A DNA stretch of 64,000 nucleotides from Branchiostoma floridae. Taxonomy: Eukaryota > Chordata > Leptocardii > Amphioxiformes > Branchiostomatidae. The first letter of the stretch is position 1; every line of letters starts with the position of its first letter. A program made the position numbers and the translations under genes. The stretch lies in contig NC_049979.1 in NCBI RefSeq assembly GCF_000003815.2, positions 26,862,639 through 26,926,638 on the forward strand, read 5' to 3'. Positions 33,301-40,066 of the stretch are shown piece after piece. The notes under the pieces are model-generated. The model was not told where the DNA came from. It saw nothing but the letters and a program-made list of their open reading frames with translations, and did not search any database.

Positions 33301-34447
33301 ATTTTGGACAGGAAAAAAATCGGCCGGTATAACCCCCCCCCCCCGTATATATTACCTTCCTGGCATTTTTCCTTTCCCGGCATATTTTCCGTTTCCGTCG
33401 TATTCCCGTATAAAAATCGCGAATCGACGTCCACCACCCACCCCCAAAAGAAAAATCAATTTTCGCCAAGGCCCTAGAGACGCCGGTGAAGGAGGCTAAG
33501 TTAAAGCTATTTTGGTCTCATGGGCTCTTGCAATGACACAGGAACGCAAATTGACTGATACTTTCCGACACGATACAAAAGACCCAACATTGTTTTATCA
33601 TCCTTGGCTACATTTTAGGTGTAACAGTCCTACTAACGCTCTGCCGGTGGTTGGGTCGGGTCTGTCGGTGGCTGTGTCGGGTCCCCCGGTGACTGGTGCG
33701 GGTTTGTCGGTGGGTGGAACGGGTATTCTGAGGTTGGATCTGCTGGTGGTTGGGTCGAGTCTGCCGGCGGCTGGCTCCGTTCTGTTGGTACATCCAGTGA
33801 CGGTTCTGCAGTCAGGTTCGTGGCAGTCGGCGTCTGAGTTGGCTCTGCCGGTGGTTGGGTCAGGTCTGCCGGCGGCTGTGTCGGGTCCCCCGGTGACTGG
33901 TTTGGGTTTGTCGGTGGCTCGGACGGGTATTCCGATGGCTGGGTCAGATCTGCCGGTGGCTCGGTCTGGTCTGTTAACAACAAAAAGAAACATTTTCTGT
34001 CAAGATTCGTCTATCATGTCTTTGACCTCTCCGTCAAATTGGAGGAGTCAAAATGTTCGAAATACAGTGTGTAGTTCATGTTCAAGTTCAGTTGGATTTG
34101 TTACGGCGCCTATTGTAAATTCAAGATCTTGTATTCGAAATCATAATTATTATGTAATGCGTGCAATATTCTAAACCCAATAAAAGCATTGCACAACGTG
34201 AAGAAAAACTGAGGCAACTGTGAAATCATAAAACCTGAATTACACAAGAGAGTACTTGATCATACGATGTCACAGCGGTCGACAATGCGTTTGTCAAGTC
34301 CATTAGATGTTTGTAATACCTTTCCAAAAAATGTCATATCTGTGTACCTGTAGGTGTAAGGAATGAGTCGACTGTCACCACAAAGGCGGCTATAACGATT
34401 ACCACCAGTCTGATGGCCCACCGTCCAAAGCCACGTCTGGTGTCCAT
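18220..34447 (-). CDS. mosaic extracellular protein: mucin stalk, kringles, LDLa, F5/8-like, CUB, tandem-repeat mucin
   Basis: Sixteen exons, each with AG/GT sites, join into 3,291 nt (1,096 residues) with no frame break. Order on the minus strand: signal peptide 34447-34348; Pro-rich 33970-33638; kringle 32844-32602; LDLa 31639-31523 and 31373-31251; F5/8-like 29169-28741; kringle 27546-27304; LDLa 26684-26577; kringle 24741-24499; LDLa 23422-23300, 23156-23034 and 22109-21987; CUB 20480-20240 and 19504-19380; tandem-repeat mucin 19143-18697; hydrophobic tail 18389-18220. All introns are phase 1 except the phase 2 intron inside CUB. Phase 1-1 exons are the classic currency of chordate exon shuffling. 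The protein should be secreted or membrane-tethered and may bind ligands through kringle (Lys-binding), LDLa (Ca2+) and CUB modules. I know no named orthologue with this order. Two N gaps (21786-21885, 30363-30462) lie in introns and could hide exons. Confidence 0.75.
18697..19143 (-). CDS. mosaic gene: mucin-like exon made of a 15-residue (45-bp) tandem repeat
   Basis: An exon of 149 residues, starting after TTGCTGCAG and ending at GACG|GTGAGA, phase 1 on both sides (447 nt). About eight copies of a 15-residue unit, consensus [15 protein letters not shown], are seen, the outer ones more diverged. The DNA copies differ mainly at third positions and a few first positions. Thr/Pro-rich repeats of this kind serve as O-glycosylated stalks. 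The plus-strand open frames here are shadows of the repeat. Confidence 0.8.
18726..19085. repeat. coding minisatellite, 45-bp unit
   Basis: The tandem array encodes the mucin repeat on the minus strand. On the plus strand each unit contains 'ggaggcatcgtgatgtcagg' and 'ctgcccttc(g/t)gttgtcag'. Central units are nearly identical, so copy number is likely to vary between alleles. Confidence 0.9.
19380..19504 (-). CDS. mosaic gene: CUB domain, C-terminal half
   Basis: 125 nt; acceptor TTTTCAG, donor ATAG|GTAAGG. It translates to [20 protein letters not shown] and continues with the CUB-typical [16 protein letters not shown], where '(F)xSDxxxxxxGFxxxY' is the conserved end of CUB domains. It is joined to the first half through a phase 2 intron. 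Confidence 0.85.
20240..20480 (-). CDS. mosaic gene: CUB domain, N-terminal half
   Basis: 241 nt, starting after CCCCTCCTAAG and ending GCAGAG|GTAATG. CUB landmarks are visible: [20 protein letters not shown], then CEWTITV, and the Ca2+-site style '[13 protein letters not shown]'. The two Cys of the first half (CGG and CEW) are present. CUB domains mediate protein-protein contacts in extracellular and developmental proteins. Confidence 0.9.
20495..21700. other. large intron of the mosaic gene, LINE tail remnants
   Basis: 20505-20550 ('agtttatttgcaagttcttg...gagggctaattgcaac') is a minus-strand LINE 3' tail related to 4903-4965. A further tail-like end, 'ttatgtgaatattaataaaggttg', is at 21190-21215. 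The open frame at 21198-21476 (-) has no recognisable domain. Confidence 0.4.
21704..21961. repeat. inverted repeat of about 60 bp flanking an assembly gap
   Basis: The left arm (about 21702-21757, containing 'ggagggacatggcgtatag') is the near-perfect reverse complement of the right arm (about 21905-21962). Between them are a word seen again at 40763-40781 (gcgaaaatcgatcggacga) and the N run 21786-21885. This is either a TIR element whose centre could not be assembled or a gap-flanking assembly artefact. Confidence 0.65.
21786..21885. other. assembly gap (100 N)
   Basis: A run of exactly 100 N, which usually means a gap of unknown size. It lies in the intron between the CUB and LDLa6 exons and inside the inverted repeat. 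Confidence 1.
21987..22109 (-). CDS. mosaic gene: LDLa domain 6
   Basis: 123 nt, phase 1-1, acceptor TTTCCCAAG, donor GGGG|GTGAGC. It encodes [20 protein letters not shown] then [17 protein letters not shown]: six Cys and the acidic D..DC..xEDESDC calcium motif. It is closely similar to LDLa 4 (23300-23422). A LINE fragment begins only about 25 bp upstream of its acceptor. Confidence 0.9.
22135..22530 (+). pseudogene. RTE/Jockey-like LINE C-terminal fragment, frameshifted
   Basis: Read across several frames it gives [28 protein letters not shown] and [20 protein letters not shown], ending [10 protein letters not shown]. These are the conserved end of one LINE reverse transcriptase family (the 'RRGRP..TF.DNL' signature). 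Frame changes are needed, so the copy is dead. It lies antisense in the intron just upstream of LDLa6 of the mosaic gene. Confidence 0.7.
22484..22965. repeat. tandem array of about 4 units (~130 bp) from the LINE 3' end
   Basis: Each unit begins 'agctctttcaagcctggttc', includes 'gagcgggagctcggccaaa(g/a)taagtaaatacc' and ends in a (TTAATTATTAATCATT) block. Starts are near 22496, 22619, 22747 and 22876. The LINE's terminal sequence has therefore been amplified locally. Confidence 0.85.
23034..23156 (-). CDS. mosaic gene: LDLa domain 5
   Basis: 123 nt, phase 1-1. It encodes [20 protein letters not shown] and then [21 protein letters not shown], with six Cys and the Ca2+-binding acidic cluster. 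The sequence, including flanking intron, is almost identical to LDLa 2 (31251-31373), showing duplication. Confidence 0.9.
23300..23422 (-). CDS. mosaic gene: LDLa domain 4
   Basis: 123 nt, phase 1-1, acceptor TTTCCCAAG, donor GGGG|GTGAGC. It encodes [20 protein letters not shown] then [17 protein letters not shown], a canonical LDLa. It is two residues longer than its duplicate at 31523-31639, which lacks PE before GC. Confidence 0.9.
23883..24182. other. intronic duplicate segment with a hydrophobic open frame
   Basis: A minus-strand frame ends in a hydrophobic run ([20 protein letters not shown] then RRCK, stop). The homologous intron segment at about 32095-32215 does not preserve the frame, so this is treated as intron and not an exon. 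Confidence 0.3.
24183..24229 (-). pseudogene. remnant of an LDLa exon behind kringle 3
   Basis: It keeps the exon start (CTAAG|CTAAGGGCTGC...) and a scrap near 'gatgagttgggctgctt', but the central half is deleted. Similar remnants follow the other two kringles (26803-26896 and 32226-32330), so an ancestral unit had one more LDLa than is now expressed. Confidence 0.5.
24499..24741 (-). CDS. mosaic gene: kringle domain 3
   Basis: 243 nt, phase 1-1, acceptor CCCTTAG, donor ACCG|GTAAGA. It encodes [20 protein letters not shown] then CQHWDSQ, a TPAYYP block, [20 protein letters not shown] and YCHVPAC. All six kringle Cys and the conserved NYCRNPD/WC(Y/F)TTDP motif are present. Kringles bind lysine-containing or other protein ligands in plasma and extracellular proteins. 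Confidence 0.95.
24840..24930 (-). repeat. LINE 3'-tail fragment with (GAA)n
   Basis: 'gaagaagaagaactttattgcac' is the complement of a LINE end with GCAATAAAGTT and a short simple-repeat tail; compare 6120-6215. Confidence 0.4.
24938..25657. mobile_element. TA-flanked MITE (GAGTCAATTCC family), copy 1
   Basis: Perfect 22-bp terminal inverted repeats (GAGTCAATTCCAAGACACCA, next bases TG) are each bordered by TA. It is about 720 bp with no transposase. It contains repeated 'ttctaccatt' words. A second copy at 38116-38827 is about 95% similar by eye. The TA target suggests the Tc1/mariner superfamily. Confidence 0.85.
25690..26065 (-). pseudogene. LINE reverse transcriptase C-terminal fragment with CCHC-like motif
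   Basis: The minus-strand frame reads [20 protein letters not shown] then [34 protein letters not shown] and an R..LF tail. The pattern 'R.SSH.L.IE.GRY...CPFC...IE.E.HF...C..Y' is characteristic of the end of one class of endonuclease/RT LINEs. No upstream RT is attached. Confidence 0.7.
26577..26684 (-). CDS. mosaic gene: LDLa domain 3
   Basis: 108 nt, phase 1-1, acceptor CTTACAAG, donor GAGG|GTGAGC. It encodes [20 protein letters not shown] then [14 protein letters not shown]. It is five residues shorter at the N-terminus than LDLa 4, but all six Cys and the acidic motif are kept. Confidence 0.85.
26803..26896 (-). pseudogene. decayed LDLa exon behind kringle 2
   Basis: It starts like the other LDLa exons (CCCAAG|CTGAGGGCTGC) but has TAG as the next codon and lacks the D..DC segment. 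It is clearly homologous to LDLa 4 over 'gagagtgaa...ggacggttcgtg'. If spliced in, it would terminate the protein. Confidence 0.7.
27304..27546 (-). CDS. mosaic gene: kringle domain 2
   Basis: 243 nt, phase 1-1, donor TCCG|GTAAGG. It encodes [20 protein letters not shown] then [52 protein letters not shown] and C. Six Cys and the NYCRNPD and WCFTTDP motifs are intact. It shares the layout of kringles 1 and 3. Confidence 0.95.
28371..28712 (+). pseudogene. CR1/L2-like LINE C-terminal fragment and tail
   Basis: The plus-strand frame gives [20 protein letters not shown] then [20 protein letters not shown] and LSSFKQAIS. '[31 protein letters not shown]' is a standard LINE RT terminus. The tail runs 'cccataagggctaataaaaatcaaatcaatc'. 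It ends about 30 bp short of the F5/8-like exon. Confidence 0.75.
28741..29169 (-). CDS. mosaic gene: F5/8 type C-like (discoidin-like) beta-sandwich domain
   Basis: 429 nt, phase 1-1, acceptor TTTCCCAAAG, donor GGAG|GTACGT. The 143-residue product begins near [20 protein letters not shown] and includes [63 protein letters not shown] and [11 protein letters not shown]. The order 'A.D....WNP....W.I.FDL......I....YGD..HDVT.F....S......W' then 'R.W.......N...P.L.E..F.G' matches the galactose-binding-like F5/8 C fold. Domain assignment is by pattern only. Confidence 0.7.
29500..29720. repeat. dispersed repeat with (CA)n end
   Basis: Words such as 'gcagtacaaaagtcacagtac' and 'ggacccaaaatcgaccttgacc', then 'cagaggttc' and a (CACA)n stretch, resemble the GCCGCTAGGG-type repeat at 53330-53600 at a greater distance. 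Confidence 0.4.
30060..30362 (-). repeat. dispersed repeat, inverted relative to 49765-50140, ending at a G-run and gap
   Basis: It carries 'gtaatgacgtcataattatg', 'tatgggaattcccc' and 'ggtgatcgtacagtaagccg'. The same blocks occur in the opposite orientation at 49765-50140. It ends in a G homopolymer that runs into the N gap, and the other copy also begins with a G-run. Confidence 0.65.
30363..30462. other. assembly gap (100 N)
   Basis: A run of exactly 100 N in the intron between LDLa2 and the F5/8-like exon of the mosaic gene, adjoining a poly-G run that probably caused the break. Confidence 1.
30474..30725. repeat. dispersed repeat, inverted copy of 35895-36065
   Basis: It shares 'cacacatcgcgcaattcatc', 'ccaaggtgaattccac' and 'ctggagtggaatgcccc' with the reverse complement of 35895-36065. 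Confidence 0.65.
31251..31373 (-). CDS. mosaic gene: LDLa domain 2
   Basis: 123 nt, phase 1-1. It encodes [20 protein letters not shown] then [21 protein letters not shown], identical in protein to LDLa 5 (23034-23156) as far as I can see, with only silent or intronic differences. Six Cys and the acidic calcium motif are kept. Confidence 0.9.
31523..31639 (-). CDS. mosaic gene: LDLa domain 1
   Basis: 117 nt, phase 1-1, acceptor TTTCCCAAG, donor GGGG|GTGAGC. It encodes [20 protein letters not shown] then [19 protein letters not shown]. It is the duplicate of LDLa 4, two residues shorter, with Gly replacing the Asp of the usual DC pair (YIGC against YIDC), which may weaken Ca2+ binding. Confidence 0.9.
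32226..32330 (-). pseudogene. decayed LDLa exon behind kringle 1
   Basis: The exon start CCTAAG|CTGCGGGCTGA has an early in-frame stop (TGA). Downstream pieces 'gaagagtgaacacc', 'gggacggttcgctgaagac' and 'tctggtgtgg' still align with LDLa 4. It is the third example of a broken LDLa immediately behind a kringle. Confidence 0.65.
32602..32844 (-). CDS. mosaic gene: kringle domain 1
   Basis: 243 nt, phase 1-1, donor TCCG|GTAAGG. It encodes [20 protein letters not shown] then [40 protein letters not shown] and [18 protein letters not shown]. The six Cys and the [15 protein letters not shown] lysine-binding-loop region are intact, including the Asp residues typical of ligand-binding kringles. Confidence 0.95.
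33110..33225. repeat. minisatellite-like (ACCGAAAA(C/G)A)n
   Basis: About eight imperfect copies of 'accgaaaacaaccgaaaa' or 'accgaaaagaaccgaaaaga' within an intron of the mosaic gene. Confidence 0.7.
33340..33500. repeat. repeat shared with 9920-10060
   Basis: It contains 'tttcctttcccggcatattt', a C-run just before, and 'agagacgccggtgaaggagg', colinear with the copy at 9920-10060. Intronic. Confidence 0.55.
33638..33970 (-). CDS. mosaic gene: Pro/Thr-rich mucin-like stalk exon
   Basis: 333 nt, phase 1-1, acceptor TTGTTAACAG, donor GAGC|GTTAGT. It translates to repeats of [13 protein letters not shown], with [20 protein letters not shown] as the core. Two larger blocks ([18 protein letters not shown]) are duplicated. 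The other open frames here, on both strands, are shadows of the repeat. It follows the signal peptide directly, so this is an N-terminal, probably O-glycosylated stalk. Confidence 0.75.
34348..34447 (-). CDS. mosaic gene: first coding exon, signal peptide
   Basis: ATG at 34447-34445 opens [20 protein letters not shown], followed by [13 protein letters not shown]; donor ACAG|GTACAC, phase 1. The basic n-region (RR..R) and the Val/Ile/Ala core of about 14 residues make a good signal peptide, cleaved perhaps after TVDS. The 100-nt length fits the phase 1 start of the next exon. Confidence 0.75.
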
Positions 34448-34594
34448 TTTTGGCTAACTATTGAACAGAAGAACAGCACTTCCATAAGTTCATGTTTATG
34501 TAGAGTCGAAATATTTCAAATACATATTTGTTTTTTTTTTTATTCGGATATTTATTACTGACTGATAAAATTGTTTCTTTTCTTCCTGCAGTCC

Positions 34595-34661
34595 GGGTTA
34601 ATGATGTAAATCACCGTATGGTTGATACGGAACGGAGGTTTGTCAGGCCTCCATCCGGGTG
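34595..34661 (-). mobile_element. SINE 3' fragment in head-to-head position
   Basis: The complement of this stretch ('cacccggatggaggcctgac' through 'cggtgatttacatcatt') matches the 3' part of the SINE at 5127-5619. It abuts the plus-strand SINE that begins at 34662. Confidence 0.7.
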
Positions 34662-35154
34662 TGTGAGACCGTGTGGCGCAGCGGCAGCGTGTTTGCCTCG
34701 GGACCGAGAGATCTCGGGTTAGAATCTGGCTGCGTGTCACCGATCTTGTGCCCTTGGGAAAGGCACTTCACACGATTTTCCTCACTTTACTCATGAGTAC
34801 CTAGCTTCGACTAGGGCCGTCCCTCGGATAGGACGTTAATTGGAGGTCCCGTGTATGGGGAGAGCCACAACCCATACACGTTAAAGACCCCCCGCACGTG
34901 CGATGGTGCGGTGTGCGATGGAGAAAACCATTCTGTCTGGACAGTGTTGGTTATTCACTACAAATCACCCGGACAGGCCTGGCGAATCTCTGTCTCGTAT
35001 CAGCCATATGGTGATGACATCATTCACTATGCCCCGGAGAGGAGATAGGCGCCGCCAGGGGACTAAAAGCCTGTTGAGTCAGCATGGCAATTGCCGTGCC
35101 GCCCCTATGGCTGATTAAAAAGCTATGGGAATACTTCTACTACTACTACTACTA
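34662..35154 (+). mobile_element. tRNA-derived SINE, copy 3
   Basis: Head with GTGTGGCGCAGCGGCAG, a mutated B box (GGGTTAGAATC) and the complete body through 'attaaaaagctatggga', ending in (TAC)n. Full length or nearly so. Confidence 0.85.
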
Positions 35155-35209
35155 GAAGGGGAGGGTGGACTTGGTCCGGGCAAGCAGCCCGCGATGACGA
35201 TGATGACTA

Positions 35210-35400
35210 CTACATCCAGGTGATCTGAAGTGACTCACCAACTCCAGACATAAGAATTTGCACCATCGCACACCGGGGTACTCCCCTGTGTTTTTTGAAA
35301 TGTATGGTGGGTTCTTTATTATGCGTGGGGTATGGCTATAACAAGAAACGGAACCCCTACTTAACGTCCTATATCCGAGGGACAAATATGGTGCGCTTAT
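35210..35400 (-). mobile_element. SINE, copy 4, truncated and reversed
   Basis: The complement reads 'gtccctcggatataggacgttaagtagggg' and later 'gtgcgatggtgc' and 'tctggagttggtgagtcact', the middle of the same SINE. The tRNA-like head is absent. Confidence 0.7.
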
Positions 35401-37790
35401 GAGAGGGGTACCCGGTGCCGGTTAGACAGAGCCCTAAACAGAATACTGCTAAAATTGCTATCGAACAACTACAGTAAAGATCTTACTACATGTATTTTTA
35501 AGACAATAAGCTAGAAATTAGAACCAACCCTCGTCGTCCATTGCTGCCTTTTCGGTTATGTCTCGCAGCATAACATAAGAAAACGGTACAAAATTGAGCA
35601 CCCGATTAAAACGGCTAAAAAACGTTAAAAAAACACACAATCAGAGCCGAAAGTGTGGCAACGAATTGTATTGTTATATAAGCGACGTTGACATGAACCA
35701 GAAAACCTCCAAACCCAGGAACCCCAGCTAAGAAAGACAATTCTGGCCTAGATGGCAATCCTATTCTACAGCAATTCTCTTCTCCAAGAACTATCCAACC
35801 ATCAAAAATCACAAATGGGAAGCATCACCTGAAACGGACGCCATTTTCCCATATCGTGTGTCCCCCCATATCGTGAGTCATACTTAACAAGATTTTAATA
35901 GGGCATTCCACTCCAGAAGGGGGTGGTGCTTACCAATACATAATGTGCCAATGAATACATAATCAGCCAAAATTTGTGGAATTCACCTTGGGATGAATTG
36001 CGCGATGTGTGTTTTGTAAAACAATATGACAATCACTAAACCCATGCAGACCCTTCCCCTGCATTCCCTATACGCGTAGACACTTTGTTTATCGTGCTTA
36101 TTTTCGGAATAAATGAGGATCGCCAAGCACACCGAGAAGGCAAATTGCTCACAAGATAGCAGAAAGCACATACCAAGACGAGATTTCTTAGCCATCCTGA
36201 AATTAGTACCTTTCCTAAAAGTTTTGTATTGTAGTCAGCCATAGGATTAATTCAATGAGAGGGTTATTGGGGAGTTTAGTAGAAGACTGAAATAAAATGC
36301 TTTTGAGGCACGTGGACCAACTGGGTACTTTGTCGTATAATGTGAAGTAGTATGCATTTATTACTTCCTAAAAGGGCGATCTTCGGGCGTATCAAAGGAA
36401 GGTCGGCCATATCTAAGATCGACAGAGGGTTTCGCGAATTTTTCACATGTAAAAAGAGATGCGCCACGACGTACGAACTCGTCATACGATCATTTGATAA
36501 CATTTATTACTGCCGTGTAAATTTGCTATGCTTAATCAACTGCATGCCAAGGACTTTTTTATGCGATGTAGTAAAAACAATATATCTTGCGTTACACGAG
36601 ATGCGCGAGAATCACGTATAAGTACTCCGCATGCGTCAGCATTGAAAGCATGATTAATCATATAACAAACGAGAAAAATTTGCAAAATGTTCTGTGTTTC
36701 TTCGAATCCAACACTTGGAGGCATATCATTGTCCTGAGGTAGTTCGTATTTCTATATCTCAGCGAGTTCCAATACAATAGGCTCGAGAAAATGAATAAAT
36801 ACCACACACAATGCGCAAATTGCGCATGCCTATAGCTCTGCGGTTTAACTTTGTTGTAAGAACTTTTTGAACCCTGTTGCTGCATGGTTCTACGGTACAA
36901 TTAAGGAAGACTTTGTCAATTCTACGTACCAAGTATTAGTCCGCACTCCCGTCATCTCTGTCTCTATAAAATGTACGAAATAAACTGTTTCCATACAGTT
37001 TCTTTAACGATCGGGAAGGTTTTCGCCAATTTTTTTCCGGTACAATTGCGTTCCAATAGCATTCTGTCATGCCTGAATGTTTCTGAACCTTTAACATAGA
37101 CATGTACATGAAGTATAGTCGAAAGCAAATGTATCAAAGAAGCTAAAAACAAACTTACTGAGGTCTTACAACGACAGAACTCGGTGACGCCCCAACTCGG
37201 ACGGGTGTTCTCTCCAAAATGTAAGGGTGCGGTCTGAACACGCTATCTGCTTTGTCCGATCGTCTGGTTCAGCCAATCACTGTGTCTGATAGGAGTACAT
37301 TCGGTACGTTGGAGACATTCCACTCATTAGGTATCCAATCAGCGTCTTCGTTACTAAAACTGCACCGGCACGAGGCTTCGAGGTATCTCCGAAGCTACAG
37401 ATGCATAATTTAGTCAGGAATTTTACGAGGAACTGGTTGATGTATAAAAAATTCCATAACTTTCTGATTGAATTGTTTCCTAGTCACACGATTTGCGCTG
37501 CACACTGGGAAGGTTGCTAGGCAGAAATGCTATATTTAGTAACTCTAGACTAGGTTTAACACATCTACTGAAATGCTACCTGTAGTAATCGTATTTCCCC
37601 ATTGTTGAAAGTACTTGTTGAATTTTTAGTCCAACTTTTCTTTAGGCCAGCCATTACGAGTTGTGTTATCTAAAAAAAAGAATTCTGCCATCTTTTTATT
37701 TTAAGATATGATACTAGTAGCTCTAACAACAAGATGTCTCAAAGTGCCTAGATCATGGTAACTCCCATGTTATAGTATATCCTTCCGTAA
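35401..37790. other. intergenic, 5' side of the mosaic gene; one dispersed repeat
   Basis: Apart from the repeat at 35895-36065 (inverted copy at 30474-30725), no family or gene is recognised. Open frames are short and lack splice context. The promoter and any non-coding first exon of the mosaic gene would be expected in this region, but nothing specific can be pointed to. Confidence 0.45.
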
Positions 37791-38034
37791 GGTGCGCTCC
37801 CACCGCACTTGTGTCAAGTTTGCGTCACTGCGGGGTTTGAAAGATACTCAACGAATTTCAGAAATAAAGAACGAATTTTCTTTCTTTTTGTGTATTTTGT
37901 CGTCTTCTAAGTCATACTTTTATGAATTACGCAATATCTAAATTACAAAAAATCAGAGAAAATAACAAAACAGTGACACAGTGAACGAACCCCGCAGTGA
38001 CGCAAGCTTGACGCAAGTGAGGTGGGAGCGCACC
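37791..38034. mobile_element. 244-bp MITE with ~48-bp terminal inverted repeats
   Basis: The left end GGTGCGCTCCCACCGCACTT and the complement of the right end (GGTGCGCTCCCACCTCACTT) continue as near-identical arms through 'gcgtcactgcggggtt'. No coding capacity. No convincing target-site duplication was found, so the superfamily is undetermined. Confidence 0.75.
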
Positions 38035-38115
38035 TGTATCAACATATGCTTGAGCACGCGGTTATCAATGGCTACAACGTGCTACAGGCCATTCTTTGTT
38101 TACAAAAGCACTTGG

Positions 38116-38827
38116 TAGAGTCCATTCCAAGACACCATGCGGATGTTTGTTGCAATTGTTTAGAATTGATTTTAAAGTTTTGTAATTATATGTCTAGGAC
38201 ATTTGATACTTCAGAAATATTTTTAACACTGTTTCAACTTTATAAATATTTCCCTGGTCCTGTAAAACTTTGGAAATATTCATGGTGTGGAATCGGATAC
38301 TTCTAATGGTTTCTAAATAATGATAACAGCATTCTACCATTATTTACCATTTTCTACCATTTTCTACCATTTTTTGTAAATGGTTCGGTGGGCTGGGAAG
38401 ATAGCAATTCACACATCCTTGCAAAGTATGGTTGGGTGCCATGCAACAATGGCCCACCACAAAGGATCCACCAGTGCCCAGCAGTGAAATCTAAAAATAT
38501 ACAGATGCAACAATAGGGCTTACTTTTATGGGGGCAATAAACTAATTATACCATTTGGCCAGGTTTACCGTTTTTTTTGTAAATATTTGTAAATGTGAAA
38601 TAATCACAGAGAGGTTTCACTATTATTCTAAATAAAGATATTTTTGTACATTTACTTTCAAAATGTTTCTAAAATGTTCAAAGAAATTCAAATATATGAG
38701 TATTTTCTTAGTCAATTTTTTGAAAATAATTTAATCATTGTGGCTCAGATATTCTTTTATTCAAAATAGTTCGAACTAATTATAAATGTCGCCTAAAAGC
38801 TCTCATGGTGTCTTGGAATGGACTCTA
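38116..38827. mobile_element. TA-flanked MITE (GAGTCAATTCC family), copy 2
   Basis: The ends GAGTCCATTCCAAGACACCA and its inverted partner are each bordered by TA. Colinear with 24938-25657 over its length apart from small indels, so the two insertions are recent relative to their divergence. Confidence 0.85.
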
Positions 38828-39020
38828 TTCTTCTAACTTATTGCAAAGTGAGCGTGGGTTGCACAGCTTTATCGTTGGCATTTGGAAGGGGAAGGGTCGT
38901 ACAGGTACATTCCTGTGAGGTCTGGAGTTGTTGTTGTTTACAGTTACTCCTGTCATATTTGCATATGACAGAGACACAGTTCAGGTAGGCCTATAAGCCT
39001 TATCACACTAGTTACCACGC

Positions 39021-40066
39021 ATGCGTGGGTGAAAGGAACTCTGGGTAACATGTCAAAGTTGAAGGCCCTCAGACGCAAACAGTCTCGTCTCTACCATCAT
39101 GTCGATTTCTGTGACAATATCCTTGACGTAATGGCGTCTGCAAAATGGCGGAATGTTGATTTTGGGGGGCCTTCAACTTTGACATACAGTCAAACCTGCC
39201 CAAGACGACCACACGGGGGACCGGAAAAAAGCGGTCGATTTGGACAGGTGGTCGCTGAGAAGAGTATCGACTCAAAACATGCCCGATGCATAAATGGTTT
39301 CCGTTGTGTTTAATGGTAAATAGCAAGCACGCAAAGAAGTAAGTAAACGAGGTCTTTAATGTCAAATACAACACGCACACGCACGCAAAAACGTACTGTA
39401 AGTAAATAATCATCAGTAAGCCTGGTGAATTTCAATAAATGAACAGAAATTGGAACAAATTGGATCAGGACGTTCCTACCTGCGCCAGAGAAACTCTACT
39501 ATCTACTCTAGTCTAAAAAAGATATAACGTTACTTTCTATAATTCGAATTTCTACCATACAATGAAGTTCGTGCTGTACATGTTGCATTCCCGCGTCTAC
39601 GGTCGTTAGATGGACCAGTGTTATATTTAGTTGGTTATACAATTTCTCTCTGGAGGACAGCAAGTCGGCAACGTTAATCATAACAAGAAGAGAACTGCCG
39701 TGAAATCGTCGATATTCAAGACATAACCAACGTTATAATACGTACTGTACGTAATCTTAATAATAATAACACCGTAATGGCAGTCAAAATCCGACGCAAA
39801 CTGGCCGATTTCGGCACAAAATCGCGCTAGTTATCATCAAAAATCGCAAGGTTGAAAATGACGCGGTCGTTATGTGTCCCAATTTTGGGCGGTCGCGGTC
39901 ACGTTGGCCAGGTGGTCGTTGAGAAAAGGTCGCTTAATGCTTACGTCAATGGGGAAAAAAATCGGGACCGAGAAAAAGCGGTCGAAATGGCCAGGTGGTC
40001 GCTGAGAAGAGGTGGTCGCTCGGGCAGGTTTGACTGTATTACCCACAGTTCCTGTCACCCGCGCAT
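39021..40066. mobile_element. TIR element interrupted in its right arm by a mariner-type MITE
   Basis: The left arm 39021-39067 (ATGCGTGGGTGAAAGGAACT, ctgggtaacatgtcaaagttgaaggcc) reappears inverted on the right in two pieces: 39167-39184 (ggccttcaactttgaca) and 40039-40066 (ttacccacagttcctgtcac, ccgcgcat). The inner element 39185-40038 splits the arm at TA. The body of the host element is only about 100 bp. Confidence 0.75.
39185..40038. mobile_element. Tc1/mariner-type MITE (AAACCTGCCCAAG family), copy 2
   Basis: The ends CAGTCAAACCTGCCCAAG and its inverted partner are bordered by TA. It is 375 bp longer than copy 1 (11320-11797), with extra internal sequence. Shared blocks: 'gcccgatgcataaatggttt', 'tcaaaatccgacgcaaact', 'ttatgcttacgtcaatgggg' (or close variants). 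Inserted inside another TIR element. Confidence 0.75.

Noticed and set aside
33512-34174. Plus-strand 220-codon open frame with Val/Gly/Ser repeats
   Set aside because: It is the complement of the Pro-rich stalk exon, which has proper splice sites and phase on the minus strand.
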